Assembly: GCF_015767675.1 (NCBI RefSeq)
Contig: NZ_CP065218.1
Location: 744,001 to 808,000, forward strand
Length of the DNA: 64,000 nucleotides
DNA from: Vibrio navarrensis
Lineage (GTDB): Bacteria; Pseudomonadota; Gammaproteobacteria; Enterobacterales; Vibrionaceae
Reading direction: 5' to 3'
Shown: piece by piece, positions 43,643 through 52,510 of the stretch
Position numbering within the stretch: position 1 is the stretch's first letter
Layout of the letters: the number at the start of each line of letters is the position of its first letter
Notes under the pieces: generated by a model
What the model was told of the DNA's origin: nothing
Databases searched by the model: none
What the model saw: the letters and a program-made list of their open reading frames with translations, nothing else
Program-made: the position numbers and the translations under genes

Positions 43643-44860
43643 TTATCCTTGATTCAGTGAAGACCAATGAGAATGAAGCACGCGCTCCAGTTCAAGCGCA
43701 CTCTTTTGCACCGCATCTTGCGCCGTCGCTAGTGTCTTTTTGCCGCCTTCAAAGTCACCCGTGGTTAAATCAAATACCGTGCTGTAGGTATCGGCGCAGG
43801 TTTCAAAAGCGCGACTGCGAGGAATGGTCGCCATCATCACTTGGTCACCCAGTAAGTAGTTCATCTCAGTCAGTACCGAGACTTGCTTTTTATTGTCATC
43901 TTCAAACATGGTTGGCATAAGGCGGACAAACTCCAGCCCTTTCCAATCGTCTGGAAACATTTCGTACACGGTTGGCAAGTGCTGGAAGAAGTTGACTGTC
44001 GACGCCCAGTCCAAACGTTTCGCCGCACATGGGATCAACAGCGCATTCGATGCATACATCGCATTCCAAACAAGAGGATCGACGTGAGGACCGGTATCAA
44101 TCATGATGACATCAAAATCATCAGCAATCTTATCGATCAGTTTTTCCTTGAGCAAACGAACGATATCAAGAGACTGATTTTGAGACAAATACTGCCAAGC
44201 TTCAGCGTTAAACATCGCATCTTCCGGGAACGCCGAAATGGTTTTTAGATTAGGATATTGCGTTGGTAAAAGCACATTGCGGTGCAAGAATTCACGATTA
44301 ACCTCGACCTCTTCTGGAACATTGTCCAGCATGATATCAACCGCAGAATAGATATTATCGTGCTCAGCAATGCTGATTTGCGGATTGAGGAATAAACGCA
44401 GAGAGCCTTGCGGGTCTAAGTCAATAAGACAAATACGGTAACGTTTATCCAAATTCAACGCCAAGCAAGCGGCTAAATGCACAGCCGTCATCGACTTGCC
44501 CGTACCGCCCTTTTGGTTTTGCACATTGATAATCCACGGCTTGTTTCCGGTGCTGTTTTTACGCTGGTGAAACTTCGCCACGCCCGCGGCGTCCATCAAC
44601 ATGTGTGCTTCTTCTAAAGAGATCGAGTAATGGTTGGCGTTGTTTTTGGTAAACTGATGCCCTTCCGCTTCCATTTTGCTGATCGCATCATCCAACTTAC
44701 GACGGGTTAAACCCGAACGAGTTTCCATTAATGCCTTAGACATTGGCGGAAAATAATCATCACTACGCTCTTCAAGCACAATCTCAATTCGGTCCGCCTG
44801 AACTTGTTGGGTTGATTCAGCCAACTTAATGAGATTCTCTATCGTTTGCTCTCTTTTCAT
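43643..44860 (-). CDS. parA2: chromosome II partition ATPase ParA2
   Basis: P1-type partition ATPase of 405 residues. An N-terminal winged-helix (RSGLTRRKLDDAISKMEAEGHQF) for promoter autoregulation is followed by the deviant Walker A (NQKGGTGKSMTAVHLAACLAL), Walker A' (LIDLDPQGSL) and Walker B (DVIMIDTGPHVDPL). It positions the chromosome II origin by binding ParB2-parS2 complexes. It is first in the parAB2 operon, with its promoter in the 5' part of the oriC2 region; one parS2 site lies 220 bases upstream. Confidence 0.96.
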   Translation of the reverse strand: MKREQTIENLIKLAESTQQVQADRIEIVLEERSDDYFPPMSKALMETRSGLTRRKLDDAISKMEAEGHQFTKNNANHYSISLEEAHMLMDAAGVAKFHQRKNSTGNKPWIINVQNQKGGTGKSMTAVHLAACLALNLDKRYRICLIDLDPQGSLRLFLNPQISIAEHDNIYSAVDIMLDNVPEEVEVNREFLHRNVLLPTQYPNLKTISAFPEDAMFNAEAWQYLSQNQSLDIVRLLKEKLIDKIADDFDVIMIDTGPHVDPLVWNAMYASNALLIPCAAKRLDWASTVNFFQHLPTVYEMFPDDWKGLEFVRLMPTMFEDDNKKQVSVLTEMNYLLGDQVMMATIPRSRAFETCADTYSTVFDLTTGDFEGGKKTLATAQDAVQKSALELERVLHSHWSSLNQG

Positions 44861-45080
44861 TATCGATTCCTTAGAGAAATATCTTTCGCACGATTGTACA
44901 GCACTTTAATTCAAATACAACAAAAAGGTGAACGTTCATTTTGAAGAACAATCACATAAAAATGTTTTAATCACGTCATAATGATGTAAACAAGAGCGAT
45001 AATGTGCTTGTGACTACAATGACTTTCATCAACCCTAACCGATTGCACTGAGACAAAACAAAAGAATTACAGTGTCACTA

Positions 45081-45095
45081 ATTTACAATGTAAAT
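45081..45095. promoter_or_regulatory. parS2: parS2 centromere site in the origin region
   Basis: TTTACAATGTAAA (45082-45094) matches the parS2 palindrome exactly. It lies 220 bases upstream of parA2. Confidence 0.9.
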
Positions 45096-45227
45096 GTTAT
45101 CACTCATCGGAACGATTAGATAACACCTCTAAATTACGGCACTTGTCAAATTGATTAGTGAAACGAGCGAAAAAGCCGCTCTCATCGCAATCACGTGAAA
45201 GACTGAAACAAAGCGCGGAATCTCATC

Positions 45228-45709
45228 ATGATCATGCTTCTGCAAAAGATCAGCGCGTTTTATATTTCATTTTGGACAAACTAGAATGGGAAAGATGATC
45301 AAGGAAGTCCGTTGATCATCTTTCCGTAAATAGTCTGGTTGACGAAACGATGATCATGGTAATGAAGATCGGTGAGGTCTACAGAAAGAGAGACGGCAGG
45401 AAGATCAATTCTGCGGAACCATGATCAAGTACCGTCATGCTCGGAAGCATGTAAATACTTCGCGAAACTACGGAAGAATGCCGATGGAATGGGGATTCAG
45501 GCAATCCCGTACGTTTCTGTAGTGCATCTGCCAGTCAAGACAAACGCATTACCTCTTTCACATCGCCATGATCATGCTTTCGTAAAGATTGCCCCAAGCC
45601 AATCACGCTCTATTGCCGTTGGAAAACGCACATTTTTTAGACCATAAGTCCGCACTGCTGTTATTCCCATCGTATATCGCCAATAAGTGCCATGCTTGAT
45701 CATCGTTCC
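45228..45709. repeat. scattered RctB sites of the regulatory half of oriC2
   Basis: Single iteron-like sites are at 45228-45240 (+), 45344-45357 (-), 45415-45428 (-), 45568-45581 (+) and 45696-45709 (+). A perfect inverted pair is at 45290-45302 (-) and 45312-45324 (+), with nine bases between. Mixed orientation separates this half from the tandem array. In V. cholerae this side contains negative-control (39-mer and 12-mer) sites. Confidence 0.8.
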
Positions 45710-45763
45710 GTTATCATTTCAGCTTGCCAAACAGAGGCTACAAGCCTAATTTTTTCTTCTTGC

Positions 45764-45772
45764 TGTGGATAA
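45764..45772 (-). promoter_or_regulatory. DnaA box
   Basis: TGTGGATAA, the exact complement of TTATCCACA, directly before the tandem iteron array. V. cholerae oriC2 also has one DnaA box beside its array. Confidence 0.88.
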
Positions 45773-45786
45773 ATTGTTTACCGCGG

Positions 45787-45914
45787 ATGATCATGCTTTC
45801 AATACTATGGTGATCATCGTTTCTTTTCTCTAATGATCATGTTTTCATAAACTTATGATCATGCTTTCTCACTAATGATGATCATATTTTCAACCTGGCG
45901 ATGATCATAGTTCC
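45787..45914 (+). repeat. six tandem RctB iterons (core oriC2 array)
   Basis: Copies of ATGATCATGCTTTC and variants start at 45787, 45810, 45833, 45855, 45878 and 45901, with a period of 22-23 bases (two helical turns). All face the same way and each carries a GATC Dam site. This matches the six-site initiator array of Vibrio chromosome II. Confidence 0.95.
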
Positions 45915-46120
45915 TAACGGGGAAAATAAAAATACTTAAATTACAGCCACCTACAAGCACCTCCCGTCACAGATCATTAGATCATCTATATCAATAGGAT
46001 CAAATAAATCAAAAAAGATCAGTTATTTAAAGACCGCTATTTTCTCTTTATTTATGATCTTTTTTTCATTATTCTCTTGGAACTATAGTGCTTTTACGGT
46101 CAACGCGATCTGGATCTAAC

Positions 46121-48091
46121 ATGACAACCGAAGAAAAAATACTGATCAAAGCTCCAAGGAGCCACAAAGACGGCCATCTGTTTGAAGTCAGTGCCTCGTC
46201 TGCAGATTGGGTTGAGCAATATCAGCATTTCAAAGGGGTAACGAAAAGTATTTTAGAATTGTTAAATTTGATCTCTTTGCGTGGATTTAGCAGTAAAGAC
46301 GGACTGGTATCAACCACTGAAATTGTCGATGCTACCGATGGACAATTAACCCGAGCCGCACTACAGCAACGTTTACGAGCCGCGGTCAGCATCGGATTGT
46401 TTACCCAAACGCCAGTACGCTTTGAGGAGGGGCTTGCAGGCAAAACGATGCTGCATCGTTTCGTTAACCCGAACAAACTGATCTCGGTATTAGGCGCTGC
46501 CAGTTTAGTCACCGAAAAAGTAAAACAGAGTGAAAAAGAGAAACGTTCGAAAGCGTTAGCGCAAACTCAGGTCAATAAACGATTACTCAATGAACACGGC
46601 TTAAATACGCCGCCGAGTATGAAAGATGAAGCTGATCAATTCGTCGTTTCACCAACCAATTGGGCCGGGATCATTGACCAGGCACTCGCCCCCCCAAGGA
46701 CTCGCAAAAGCTACCAGAAATCGATGGTTTCAATCTCCGGTACTCGAGCGGTGATTGAAACTCGCTCCTCGAAAAACATCATGACGGTGGACGATCTGAT
46801 GACACTGTTTGCGTTGTTCACTTTGACGGTGCAATACCATGATCATCACAAAGAGGAATATCAGTTAGATGCCACCCACATTCCGAACAAGACACCACTC
46901 TATATCACGGATATTTTGTCGCTAAGAGGCAAAAAAGACAGTGGACCAGCGCGCGATTCTATCCGCGATAGTATTGATCGTATTGAGTTTACCGATTTTC
47001 AATTGCATGAACTGACCGGGCGTTGGCTGAGTGAGAATATGCCCGAAGGGTTTAAAAGCGATCGTTTTCGCTTTATAGCTCGCACCATTACGGCGTCTGA
47101 AGAGGCGCCTACAGAGGGCAGTGACGGTGAAATTCGCATTAAACCCAACCTATACATTTTAGTTTGGGAACCCTCGTTTTACGAGGAGCTACTGACTCGC
47201 GATTACTTTTTCCTCTTTCCACCAGAAATCTTGAAACAACATACTTTGGTGTTTCAGTTGTATTCGTTTTTCCGCAGTCGTATGGTTCGTCGCCACACGG
47301 ATAGCATGCTGTTGACCGAGCTCAACCAAAAGTTGGCGCGCAATATTGAATGGCGCCGTTTCTCAATGGATCTGATCCGTGAGTTACGTCGGCTATCAGA
47401 AGGGAAGGGATCGGAAGATCTTTTTGTCGTTAACTTGTGGGGCTACCACCTGACCGTGGCGACGATCCAAGATAAAGACAAAGTGATCGACTACCAGATC
47501 GATATCAAATGTGATGTTGAAGAAGTGCTGCGTTACTCACGAGCTCGTACCACCAATGCGGGCAAACGCAATATGGCGCCGACGCTGCCTAATCCGCTAC
47601 GCAACGAAATGGTTAGCAAGCAGAAGCTGGAGGAGCTATCAGGCATCATTGATGGTGAGTTTGAGCCGATCCAGCGCAAAGAGCGTTCTCCGAAAGGCAA
47701 TTTGGGGCGCAGAGTGAAACTGCGTAAGCACTTAGTGGAGATCAATGCCGATGAGATCACTATTACGCTAACCAAATATACCTCTCCAGAGGCCCTAGAA
47801 CGCAGTATAACGGCGTTATCAGCGATGACAGGGCATCCGTATGTTTCTATCAAAGAAGAGTGTCAGGAGCTGTTAGAGAAGCTGGATTACATTCGCGTCG
47901 ATGAGCATGTTTTACCATATGAAGCGCTCAGTAAAGTCGTGGAGCTGTACAACAGCCAGACGGAGAACAAACATTTGTCGATTGAGCGTTTGATTGCTGG
48001 CCTTGCCGTGCGGCGAAAAGTGTGTCGCCAAGTGTTTGAGGGCCATCTGGATGACACTGTGTTCCGCGCGCTAGACGAAGTGGCCGTTTGA
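46121..48091 (+). CDS. rctB: chromosome II replication initiator RctB
   Basis: Initiator of 656 residues, found only in Vibrionaceae. The start is at ATG 46121 (MTTEEKILIKAPRSHKDGHLFEVS), which matches the remembered V. cholerae start; an earlier in-frame frame at 46088 is not needed. Blocks are nearly identical to V. cholerae RctB across the middle: AGKTMLHRF, KRLLNEHGLNTPPSMKDEAD, NWAGIIDQALAPPRTRKSYQ, GPARDSIRDSIDRIEF, FRFIARTITASEEAP. Winged-helix domains in these regions bind iterons and 39-mers. It opens oriC2 at the tandem array just upstream and represses its own promoter. Confidence 0.98.
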   Translation: MTTEEKILIKAPRSHKDGHLFEVSASSADWVEQYQHFKGVTKSILELLNLISLRGFSSKDGLVSTTEIVDATDGQLTRAALQQRLRAAVSIGLFTQTPVRFEEGLAGKTMLHRFVNPNKLISVLGAASLVTEKVKQSEKEKRSKALAQTQVNKRLLNEHGLNTPPSMKDEADQFVVSPTNWAGIIDQALAPPRTRKSYQKSMVSISGTRAVIETRSSKNIMTVDDLMTLFALFTLTVQYHDHHKEEYQLDATHIPNKTPLYITDILSLRGKKDSGPARDSIRDSIDRIEFTDFQLHELTGRWLSENMPEGFKSDRFRFIARTITASEEAPTEGSDGEIRIKPNLYILVWEPSFYEELLTRDYFFLFPPEILKQHTLVFQLYSFFRSRMVRRHTDSMLLTELNQKLARNIEWRRFSMDLIRELRRLSEGKGSEDLFVVNLWGYHLTVATIQDKDKVIDYQIDIKCDVEEVLRYSRARTTNAGKRNMAPTLPNPLRNEMVSKQKLEELSGIIDGEFEPIQRKERSPKGNLGRRVKLRKHLVEINADEITITLTKYTSPEALERSITALSAMTGHPYVSIKEECQELLEKLDYIRVDEHVLPYEALSKVVELYNSQTENKHLSIERLIAGLAVRRKVCRQVFEGHLDDTVFRALDEVAV

Positions 48092-48115
48092 CTTTCCAGC
48101 GCAGCATCTTATTCA

Positions 48116-48139
48116 CTGGGCGGATGTGAAGCCGCCCAG
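48116..48139 (+). terminator. possible hairpin after rctB
   Basis: CTGGGCGG (48116-48123) pairs with CCGCCCAG (48132-48139) 25 bases past the rctB stop. No T run follows, so it may stabilise the 3' end rather than terminate. Confidence 0.5.
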
Positions 48140-48231
48140 GTCAAATAATCTTACATTATCCTAAATATCAGAGAGTTAACTATATTGGGTTGAGTTCACA
48201 TTGGCGATCTGTCAGCAATAGTTTACGTACT

Positions 48232-48261
48232 ATAAAATAAGCAACTAGTTGCTTATTTTAT
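48232..48261. repeat. 30-bp perfect palindrome before the protease gene
   Basis: ATAAAATAAGCAACT and its exact complement meet with no spacer. It may form a hairpin terminator (T-rich on either side) or act as a protein binding site. It lies 49 bases before the protease start. Confidence 0.6.
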
Positions 48262-48309
48262 CACAGCAATTATGTTTTTATCGAGACCTACAACCGATAA
48301 GGACATCTA

Positions 48310-49746
48310 ATGAGAAACATTCTACGCAACGTCATATTGGCTTCATCGTTTTGCACCGCTTCCGTGGCTTATGCGCAAGTGGATCTGCCGGTGATCGCCG
48401 ATCACATACCATTTACTCACTCCTCTGCATTCAAGTCGATCAATCCGCTGGTGGTTCAACATCCCGGCGCACAGTTTATTAAGATCCACTTTAAAACGCT
48501 GATCTTACCGCCAGGAAGTTCGATCCGCCTGACCTCAAAAGAGGGAACCGAGGTGCTGGAGTATACGCAAAGTCAAGAGAATTGGTTCGCTCAATCGATT
48601 TTCGGTGAACAGGTTACCGTTGAGTTGCTGCCTAACCAAGCGGGTGAAGTCGGTGAGTTCGACATTGACTATTTTACCGCTGGTCATCAGGCTGGAATGA
48701 CAGCGTCTACGGGTGATAGCACATTCTCCACTTGCGGAATCAATGAGCGTCGGGACGTCGCTTGCTGGCAAGAGAGCCATGCTGACAAAGTGGCGTGGTC
48801 AAGCCCGGTGGCTCGGCTACTGATCAACGGGCGTAGCCTCTGTACCGCTTGGCGTGTTGGCCCTGACAATACACTCTTTACCAACAACCATTGTGTAAGC
48901 ACGGCATCTGAGTTGAAAAACACCGAAGTTTGGTTCAACTATCAACGCAGCAGTTGTAACGGATCCTTGGCAACAACGGTGAAAGTGATGGGTAATGAGC
49001 TGCTGCGCACAGACTACACCTTGGACTACACCCTGTTTAGTGTTGATGACTTTGCCAAGATTGCAGCCTTTGGTTACTTAGGCTTGGATGCCAATGAGCC
49101 AGTCTATGGTGATGGCATCTATATTCCGCAACATGGCGCTGGCAATCCGAAAGAGCTCGCGATTGAAAGCGATCAAAATGGGTCCGGTTTGTGCCAAATT
49201 GATATCGCTTCAACCAATGGCCGAGGCACCAACACCGATACCGGTTATTTCTGCGATACCATCGGTGGATCATCGGGTTCTCCAGTATTGAACGCGGCCA
49301 ATAACAAGGCGATTGCGCTCCATCATTTTGGTGGCTGTGAAAATCAAGGGGTCAAAATGAGCCGGATTTGGCCGCAAGTGGCCATGTACTTCAACAACAC
49401 TTTGCCTGAGGGGTCCGTTGATCCAACCGTGCCAACCATTGAAGAACTCATCCCTGGTTCTGCGCGCACTGATCTGGCTTTGAATAAAGGGGAAGAGAAG
49501 AGGTTTGTTGTCAAGGCGCAAAATAGGATTTCAGCGCTGACAGTGGCGATTCAATTTGGCGCGGGTGATGCCGACTTATACGTACGGTCAGGCGCACAAC
49601 CCACCACGAGCGTCTATGATTGCCGGCCTTTTCGTTCAGGCAACAATGAGTCTTGCTCTGTGCCTGCTGTGGGGGAAGATCTTTACATCATGGTGAGAGC
49701 TTACAGTCACTTCTCTGGGGTGATGTTGAATGCAACCCAAGAGTAA
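48310..49746 (+). CDS. exported trypsin-like serine protease with C-terminal PPC domain
   Basis: Protein of 478 residues with a signal peptide (cleavage after VAYA). The central chymotrypsin-fold domain has the triad His in FTNNHCVS, Asp in YTLDYTLFSV and Ser in GGSSGSPVL. Paired cysteines (CGINER..C, SLCTAW...NHC) suggest disulfides. It ends with a pre-peptidase C-terminal (PPC) domain (ALNKGEEKRFVVKAQ, GDADLYVRSG), often removed after type II secretion. The layout resembles lysyl-endopeptidase-like secreted proteases of Vibrio. The substrate is unknown. It lies directly downstream of rctB. Confidence 0.88.
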   Translation: MRNILRNVILASSFCTASVAYAQVDLPVIADHIPFTHSSAFKSINPLVVQHPGAQFIKIHFKTLILPPGSSIRLTSKEGTEVLEYTQSQENWFAQSIFGEQVTVELLPNQAGEVGEFDIDYFTAGHQAGMTASTGDSTFSTCGINERRDVACWQESHADKVAWSSPVARLLINGRSLCTAWRVGPDNTLFTNNHCVSTASELKNTEVWFNYQRSSCNGSLATTVKVMGNELLRTDYTLDYTLFSVDDFAKIAAFGYLGLDANEPVYGDGIYIPQHGAGNPKELAIESDQNGSGLCQIDIASTNGRGTNTDTGYFCDTIGGSSGSPVLNAANNKAIALHHFGGCENQGVKMSRIWPQVAMYFNNTLPEGSVDPTVPTIEELIPGSARTDLALNKGEEKRFVVKAQNRISALTVAIQFGAGDADLYVRSGAQPTTSVYDCRPFRSGNNESCSVPAVGEDLYIMVRAYSHFSGVMLNATQE

Positions 49747-49960
49747 AAAGCCTCTGTTTATCCGGCGAAGGGTATTCATGTACGTAAATATTAACCAATG
49801 CAATAATTTGTATATTGATTGAATTCAGACCGAACGTTAACAATCTACTGACATTTAAATCGTTCGCCAAAGCTACTATGGCTTCGAATAGACAACCTTT
49901 TGTCCTTTCTGATGATTAATAGATTGGCTCATATTGTTACATTCATTCTGAATAGATTTC

Positions 49961-49988
49961 GCGAGTTCACTGAACTCGCTTTTTTTTG
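49961..49988 (+). terminator. intrinsic terminator downstream of the protease
   Basis: GCGAGTT (49961-49967) pairs with AACTCGC (49973-49979), extendable, followed by eight or nine T. It is 215 bases past the protease stop, so it either ends a long 3' UTR or a separate small RNA starting after 49760. Confidence 0.85.
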
Positions 49989-50249
49989 TCTTGCGAAAAG
50001 TATTACGCATGATCGACTTGATGTTTAGCGATTTCAAAGTCTTCCAGACTGCGGTTTCTGATGATGGGCATGACTCACTGATAGGCTGTACTGGTCTAAC
50101 TGTCTATAAGATTGATGGTTTAGGCTAGTGTTATCATTGATATAATCGATAACCCAGACTTTGGATAGAGCTCCCCTACGTGACGGCTTCTCCACGTCTG
50201 CTCAACGCATCATGGCAGTAGTCGATGTCTTTCCAATCTCCGTACGGAT
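49989..50249. other. intergenic region before the IS91-type remnant
   Basis: No gene recognised. The sequence may include the degraded end of the IS91-type element, but no inverted repeat or attachment site was visible. Confidence 0.35.
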
Positions 50250-50666
50250 TTATTCCTCCACCGCGATTTGACAGAGTTTATCGAGCAAATATCGATTCAG
50301 AAGGAACAAGGGCCAGAAAACATCAGGCACGGTAAAAGTCATGTGCATCCAACGACAATTAGGTAGACGCTCTACCTGTTGGGTTATCCAGTTATCGGTG
50401 GATTTTTTACCGCAGCAGGAGCAAGCGCGGCTGGAGCACGTAAACCAAATGTTTTTAGTATGGTAGCAGTCGTCGTTTTCACAATGCAGAGTTTTACCGC
50501 CCAAGGTGGATTTGCCGCCGGCGAGCATTTTAGCGACTTCAGAGATTTCAACATCACGAAGAGGATGATCGGTAGAGACCAAGTGTTGCCAGGCTTTGTT
50601 GTATTCAAAGAGAAAGTTAAGAGGTCGAGGTTGGTAGAGTGTATTGACAGAAGTGCGAGCGGCCAT
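50250..50666 (-). pseudogene. truncated IS91-family transposase (N-terminal part)
   Basis: A 138-residue frame with the zinc-binding N-terminal domain of IS91/IS801-type transposases. Cysteines lie in LHCENDDC and FTCSSRACSCCGKK, followed by the start of the Y2/HUH-type region (CRWMHMTFTVPDVFWPLF). Full-length proteins have about 380-420 residues, so two thirds, including the catalytic tyrosines, are missing; it stops soon after RYLLDKLC. Next to the RHS-ART gene, it suggests that this block was brought in or reshaped by mobile elements. Confidence 0.82.
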
Positions 50667-50843
50667 AGTCAGTAAAGATTATCGGAGCGGTATTGCCGCG
50701 AATGCAGAGCCTGATTATACGTCTAAACCTACCCACCCCGTGCCCAATTGCAGCGTAGCTGCTCTGTTCCACCCAAAGCCGAAATGACTATTCAGTGTGG
50801 TTCAATGTTCAAACTTTGCAACAGAACCGCAGGAATCAAGCGT

Positions 50844-52136
50844 CTACCAAGGTGATTCTAGGGAGAATGGCAACCTATCGACCTGACCATCATAACCCCA
50901 TTTCAATGGCCTTAGTCTAACTGCTTGGTAGGCCCCGGGCCTTACAATACCCTCGAGTTCAGATAGATAACCAACTTTCATACCTCCTCCACCCATCCTA
51001 CCGATATGTAAGCAGTTCCTCACACTCATGCCTTGGTATTGTTGAACACTCGTAAAGACACCTAGTAGACTAGGAACGCCTCCAAATTCTGAAGTAGCAA
51101 CCTCAGCAAAGTCCTTTGCGATACTGGGAGTCAAGGAAAAATAAAACCCTTTCCCTCCCGACAACCCCCCATTGATATTCATTTTTCCTAAGTTTAATCC
51201 GCCTTCTATTCCTTGATCTAGGAAATGACTTGAAGTCCCATGAAAACCTACAAGTGTGTCACCTGTTGTTTTTGAGATCTTTAGCCCGCTCTCAAGATCC
51301 AAAGCATCGAGTAGAGAGTTGTTATAGAGAGCACTAAAACGCCTTCCTGCCGTGACCGCACCTTTCCCACTCAATCCTTTAGTTTTGGCCCTTGCAATCC
51401 TTTGACTCGCAGCTGACAGTGATTTCCCCAACTTGCCCACTCCCTGCCCCATTCCAAAGGTGCCCAGACCGACAACGGCGCCGATAATGGTATTGATTCC
51501 TGCTTGCTTAACGGGGACCCCTGCGGCAACATTCAAGCCAAAATCCGCACTACCGGAAACCGCGATATCAGCGATCGCTAGGCCAACCTGAACACTGGTC
51601 TTCGCTCCCTGGGCTGCTGCACCAAATCCGCCACTAATAAAACCAATAGCGGCACCAATGCCAACTTGCTTCCAGTCAAATTTATGTTCAGGATTGATAG
51701 CGCATTGAATTCCCTCACTTACAGCAGATAAAGCGCCTCCCACCAGAGCACCAATAATGGCTCCGATTAACAAACTGAGCAGAGCAAAGTGACCACTGGG
51801 ATCGTGGCGATTTACTGGATCACCCAGACAATAGGCATATCCGTTGGTCCCACCTTTGCCAAAAGGGCTTAGGCTATCTTGAGCATGGAAGCGCATTAGT
51901 GTGGGGTTATACATCCGGTAACCATTGCCTAGTGCATAGAGTTTCGTCACAGGATCTTGACGAACCCCATTAAATCCAACGGGATTCTGGCAGATAGGGC
52001 CGATTTTTCCATAAGAAAACTCGGAGGATGATGTGTATGCGATAGGTAATGTAACAGACGTAACCACCAAGGCGGATAGATGACCTGTTTGCTTCAAAAA
52101 CTGTCTTCGGTTAGGTTGGAAAGAAGAATTGCTCAT
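50844..52136 (-). CDS. Tat-signal RHS-core protein with predicted ADP-ribosyltransferase toxin domain
   Basis: Protein of 430 residues with an unusual build. Residues 1-35 form a twin-arginine signal (NRRQFLKQTG, Arg10-Arg11, then a hydrophobic run). Residues 50-115 are the end of an RHS core (GYRMYNPTLMRFHAQDSLSP, then YAYCLGDPVNRHDPSGH), with no RHS repeats. Residues 116-215 are Gly/Ala-rich and partly hydrophobic. The C-terminus fits an H-Y-E type ADP-ribosyltransferase: His299 in GFHGTSSHF, Tyr332 in GKGFYFSLTPSIAKDFAE, Glu393/Glu395 in SELEGIVRPG. RHS C-termini are often toxins. No immunity gene, VgrG or PAAR gene is seen next to it. IS fragments flank it on both sides. Toxin activity is inference. 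Confidence 0.75.
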   Translation of the reverse strand: MSNSSFQPNRRQFLKQTGHLSALVVTSVTLPIAYTSSSEFSYGKIGPICQNPVGFNGVRQDPVTKLYALGNGYRMYNPTLMRFHAQDSLSPFGKGGTNGYAYCLGDPVNRHDPSGHFALLSLLIGAIIGALVGGALSAVSEGIQCAINPEHKFDWKQVGIGAAIGFISGGFGAAAQGAKTSVQVGLAIADIAVSGSADFGLNVAAGVPVKQAGINTIIGAVVGLGTFGMGQGVGKLGKSLSAASQRIARAKTKGLSGKGAVTAGRRFSALYNNSLLDALDLESGLKISKTTGDTLVGFHGTSSHFLDQGIEGGLNLGKMNINGGLSGGKGFYFSLTPSIAKDFAEVATSEFGGVPSLLGVFTSVQQYQGMSVRNCLHIGRMGGGGMKVGYLSELEGIVRPGAYQAVRLRPLKWGYDGQVDRLPFSLESPW

Positions 52137-52215
52137 ATTATTAACTGAATTGTTAATTGTGTTACTGACAAAGTAAATAGAGTTTTAATAGAATGGAACT
52201 CTCTGTTTACTCCAT

Positions 52216-52334
52216 GGCGTTGTTGCCTAAATCTGTTGAATTTTTTCCAAACCCTGCGATCTGATCCTTTGTGATGGTTAGAACGGTCGGTGGTGACATG
52301 GGTAAAGCGAAAAAGAAAATAACTAATTGGGTGG
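52216..52334 (+). mobile_element. IS5-type remnant, left end
   Basis: An end-like sequence GGCGTTGTTGCCTAAATC (52216-52233) is followed by an ATG at 52298 encoding GKAKKKITNW, the usual start of IS5/IS903-type transposases. The frame is cut after 11 codons by the next end-like sequence. Only a scrap remains. Confidence 0.55.
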
Positions 52335-52510
52335 GGCTTTGTTGCAATACTCGACCTCTCCGTCTTTTGACGGATCTCAGGTGTAGCGGTAGCTTTGGGG
52401 CATGCCAAGCGATGTAAATCGGTTCAACACGCCGCAGACGATCATCATCTCCATCTTTTGGTTGGAGATTTTTCTGGCATGCAGTTGGTTACCAAAGGGT
52501 CGATTGTTTC
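52335..52510 (-). pseudogene. IS5-type transposase C-terminal fragment and terminal repeat
   Basis: On the minus strand the frame ends with ARKISNQKMEMMIVCG, then VLNRFTSLGMPQSYR and a stop at 52377, a pattern typical of IS5-family transposase C-termini. The end-like sequence GGCTTTGTTGC follows at 52335-52345. The catalytic DDE region is absent. The upstream part of the same frame (to 52661) is not recognisable. It abuts the plus-strand remnant, so the locus is a join of two broken copies. Confidence 0.5.

Larger units (their letters stand above)
44861..46120. other. oriC2: chromosome II replication origin oriC2 with regulatory (inc) region
   Basis: The 1.26-kb gap between parA2 and rctB carries at least twelve iteron-like sites (consensus NTGATCATNNTTYC). 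Six are in tight tandem at 45787-45914. A perfect DnaA box lies at 45764, a parS2 site at 45081, and an A+T-rich, GATC-rich stretch (about 45915-46080) next to the rctB promoter is a probable unwinding region. The left half (45228-45709) has scattered single and inverted sites like the V. cholerae inc region, which makes the rctA transcript. The many GATC sites allow Dam-dependent control of RctB binding. Confidence 0.93.

Noticed and set aside
45372..45647. 91-codon open frame in the oriC2 region (position of the former rctA ORF)
   Set aside because: It lies across RctB sites, has no ribosome binding site and no protein-like pattern. In V. cholerae this region is a non-coding regulatory transcript.
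46830..46850. RctB iteron inside rctB (ATGATCATCAC)
   Set aside because: The TTTC part of the iteron is missing, so only the common GATCAT core matches.
50250..52136. Type VI secretion or Tc-toxin cargo cluster around the RHS-ART gene
   Set aside because: No VgrG, PAAR, chaperone or TcA/B genes are present; the protein has a twin-arginine signal instead.
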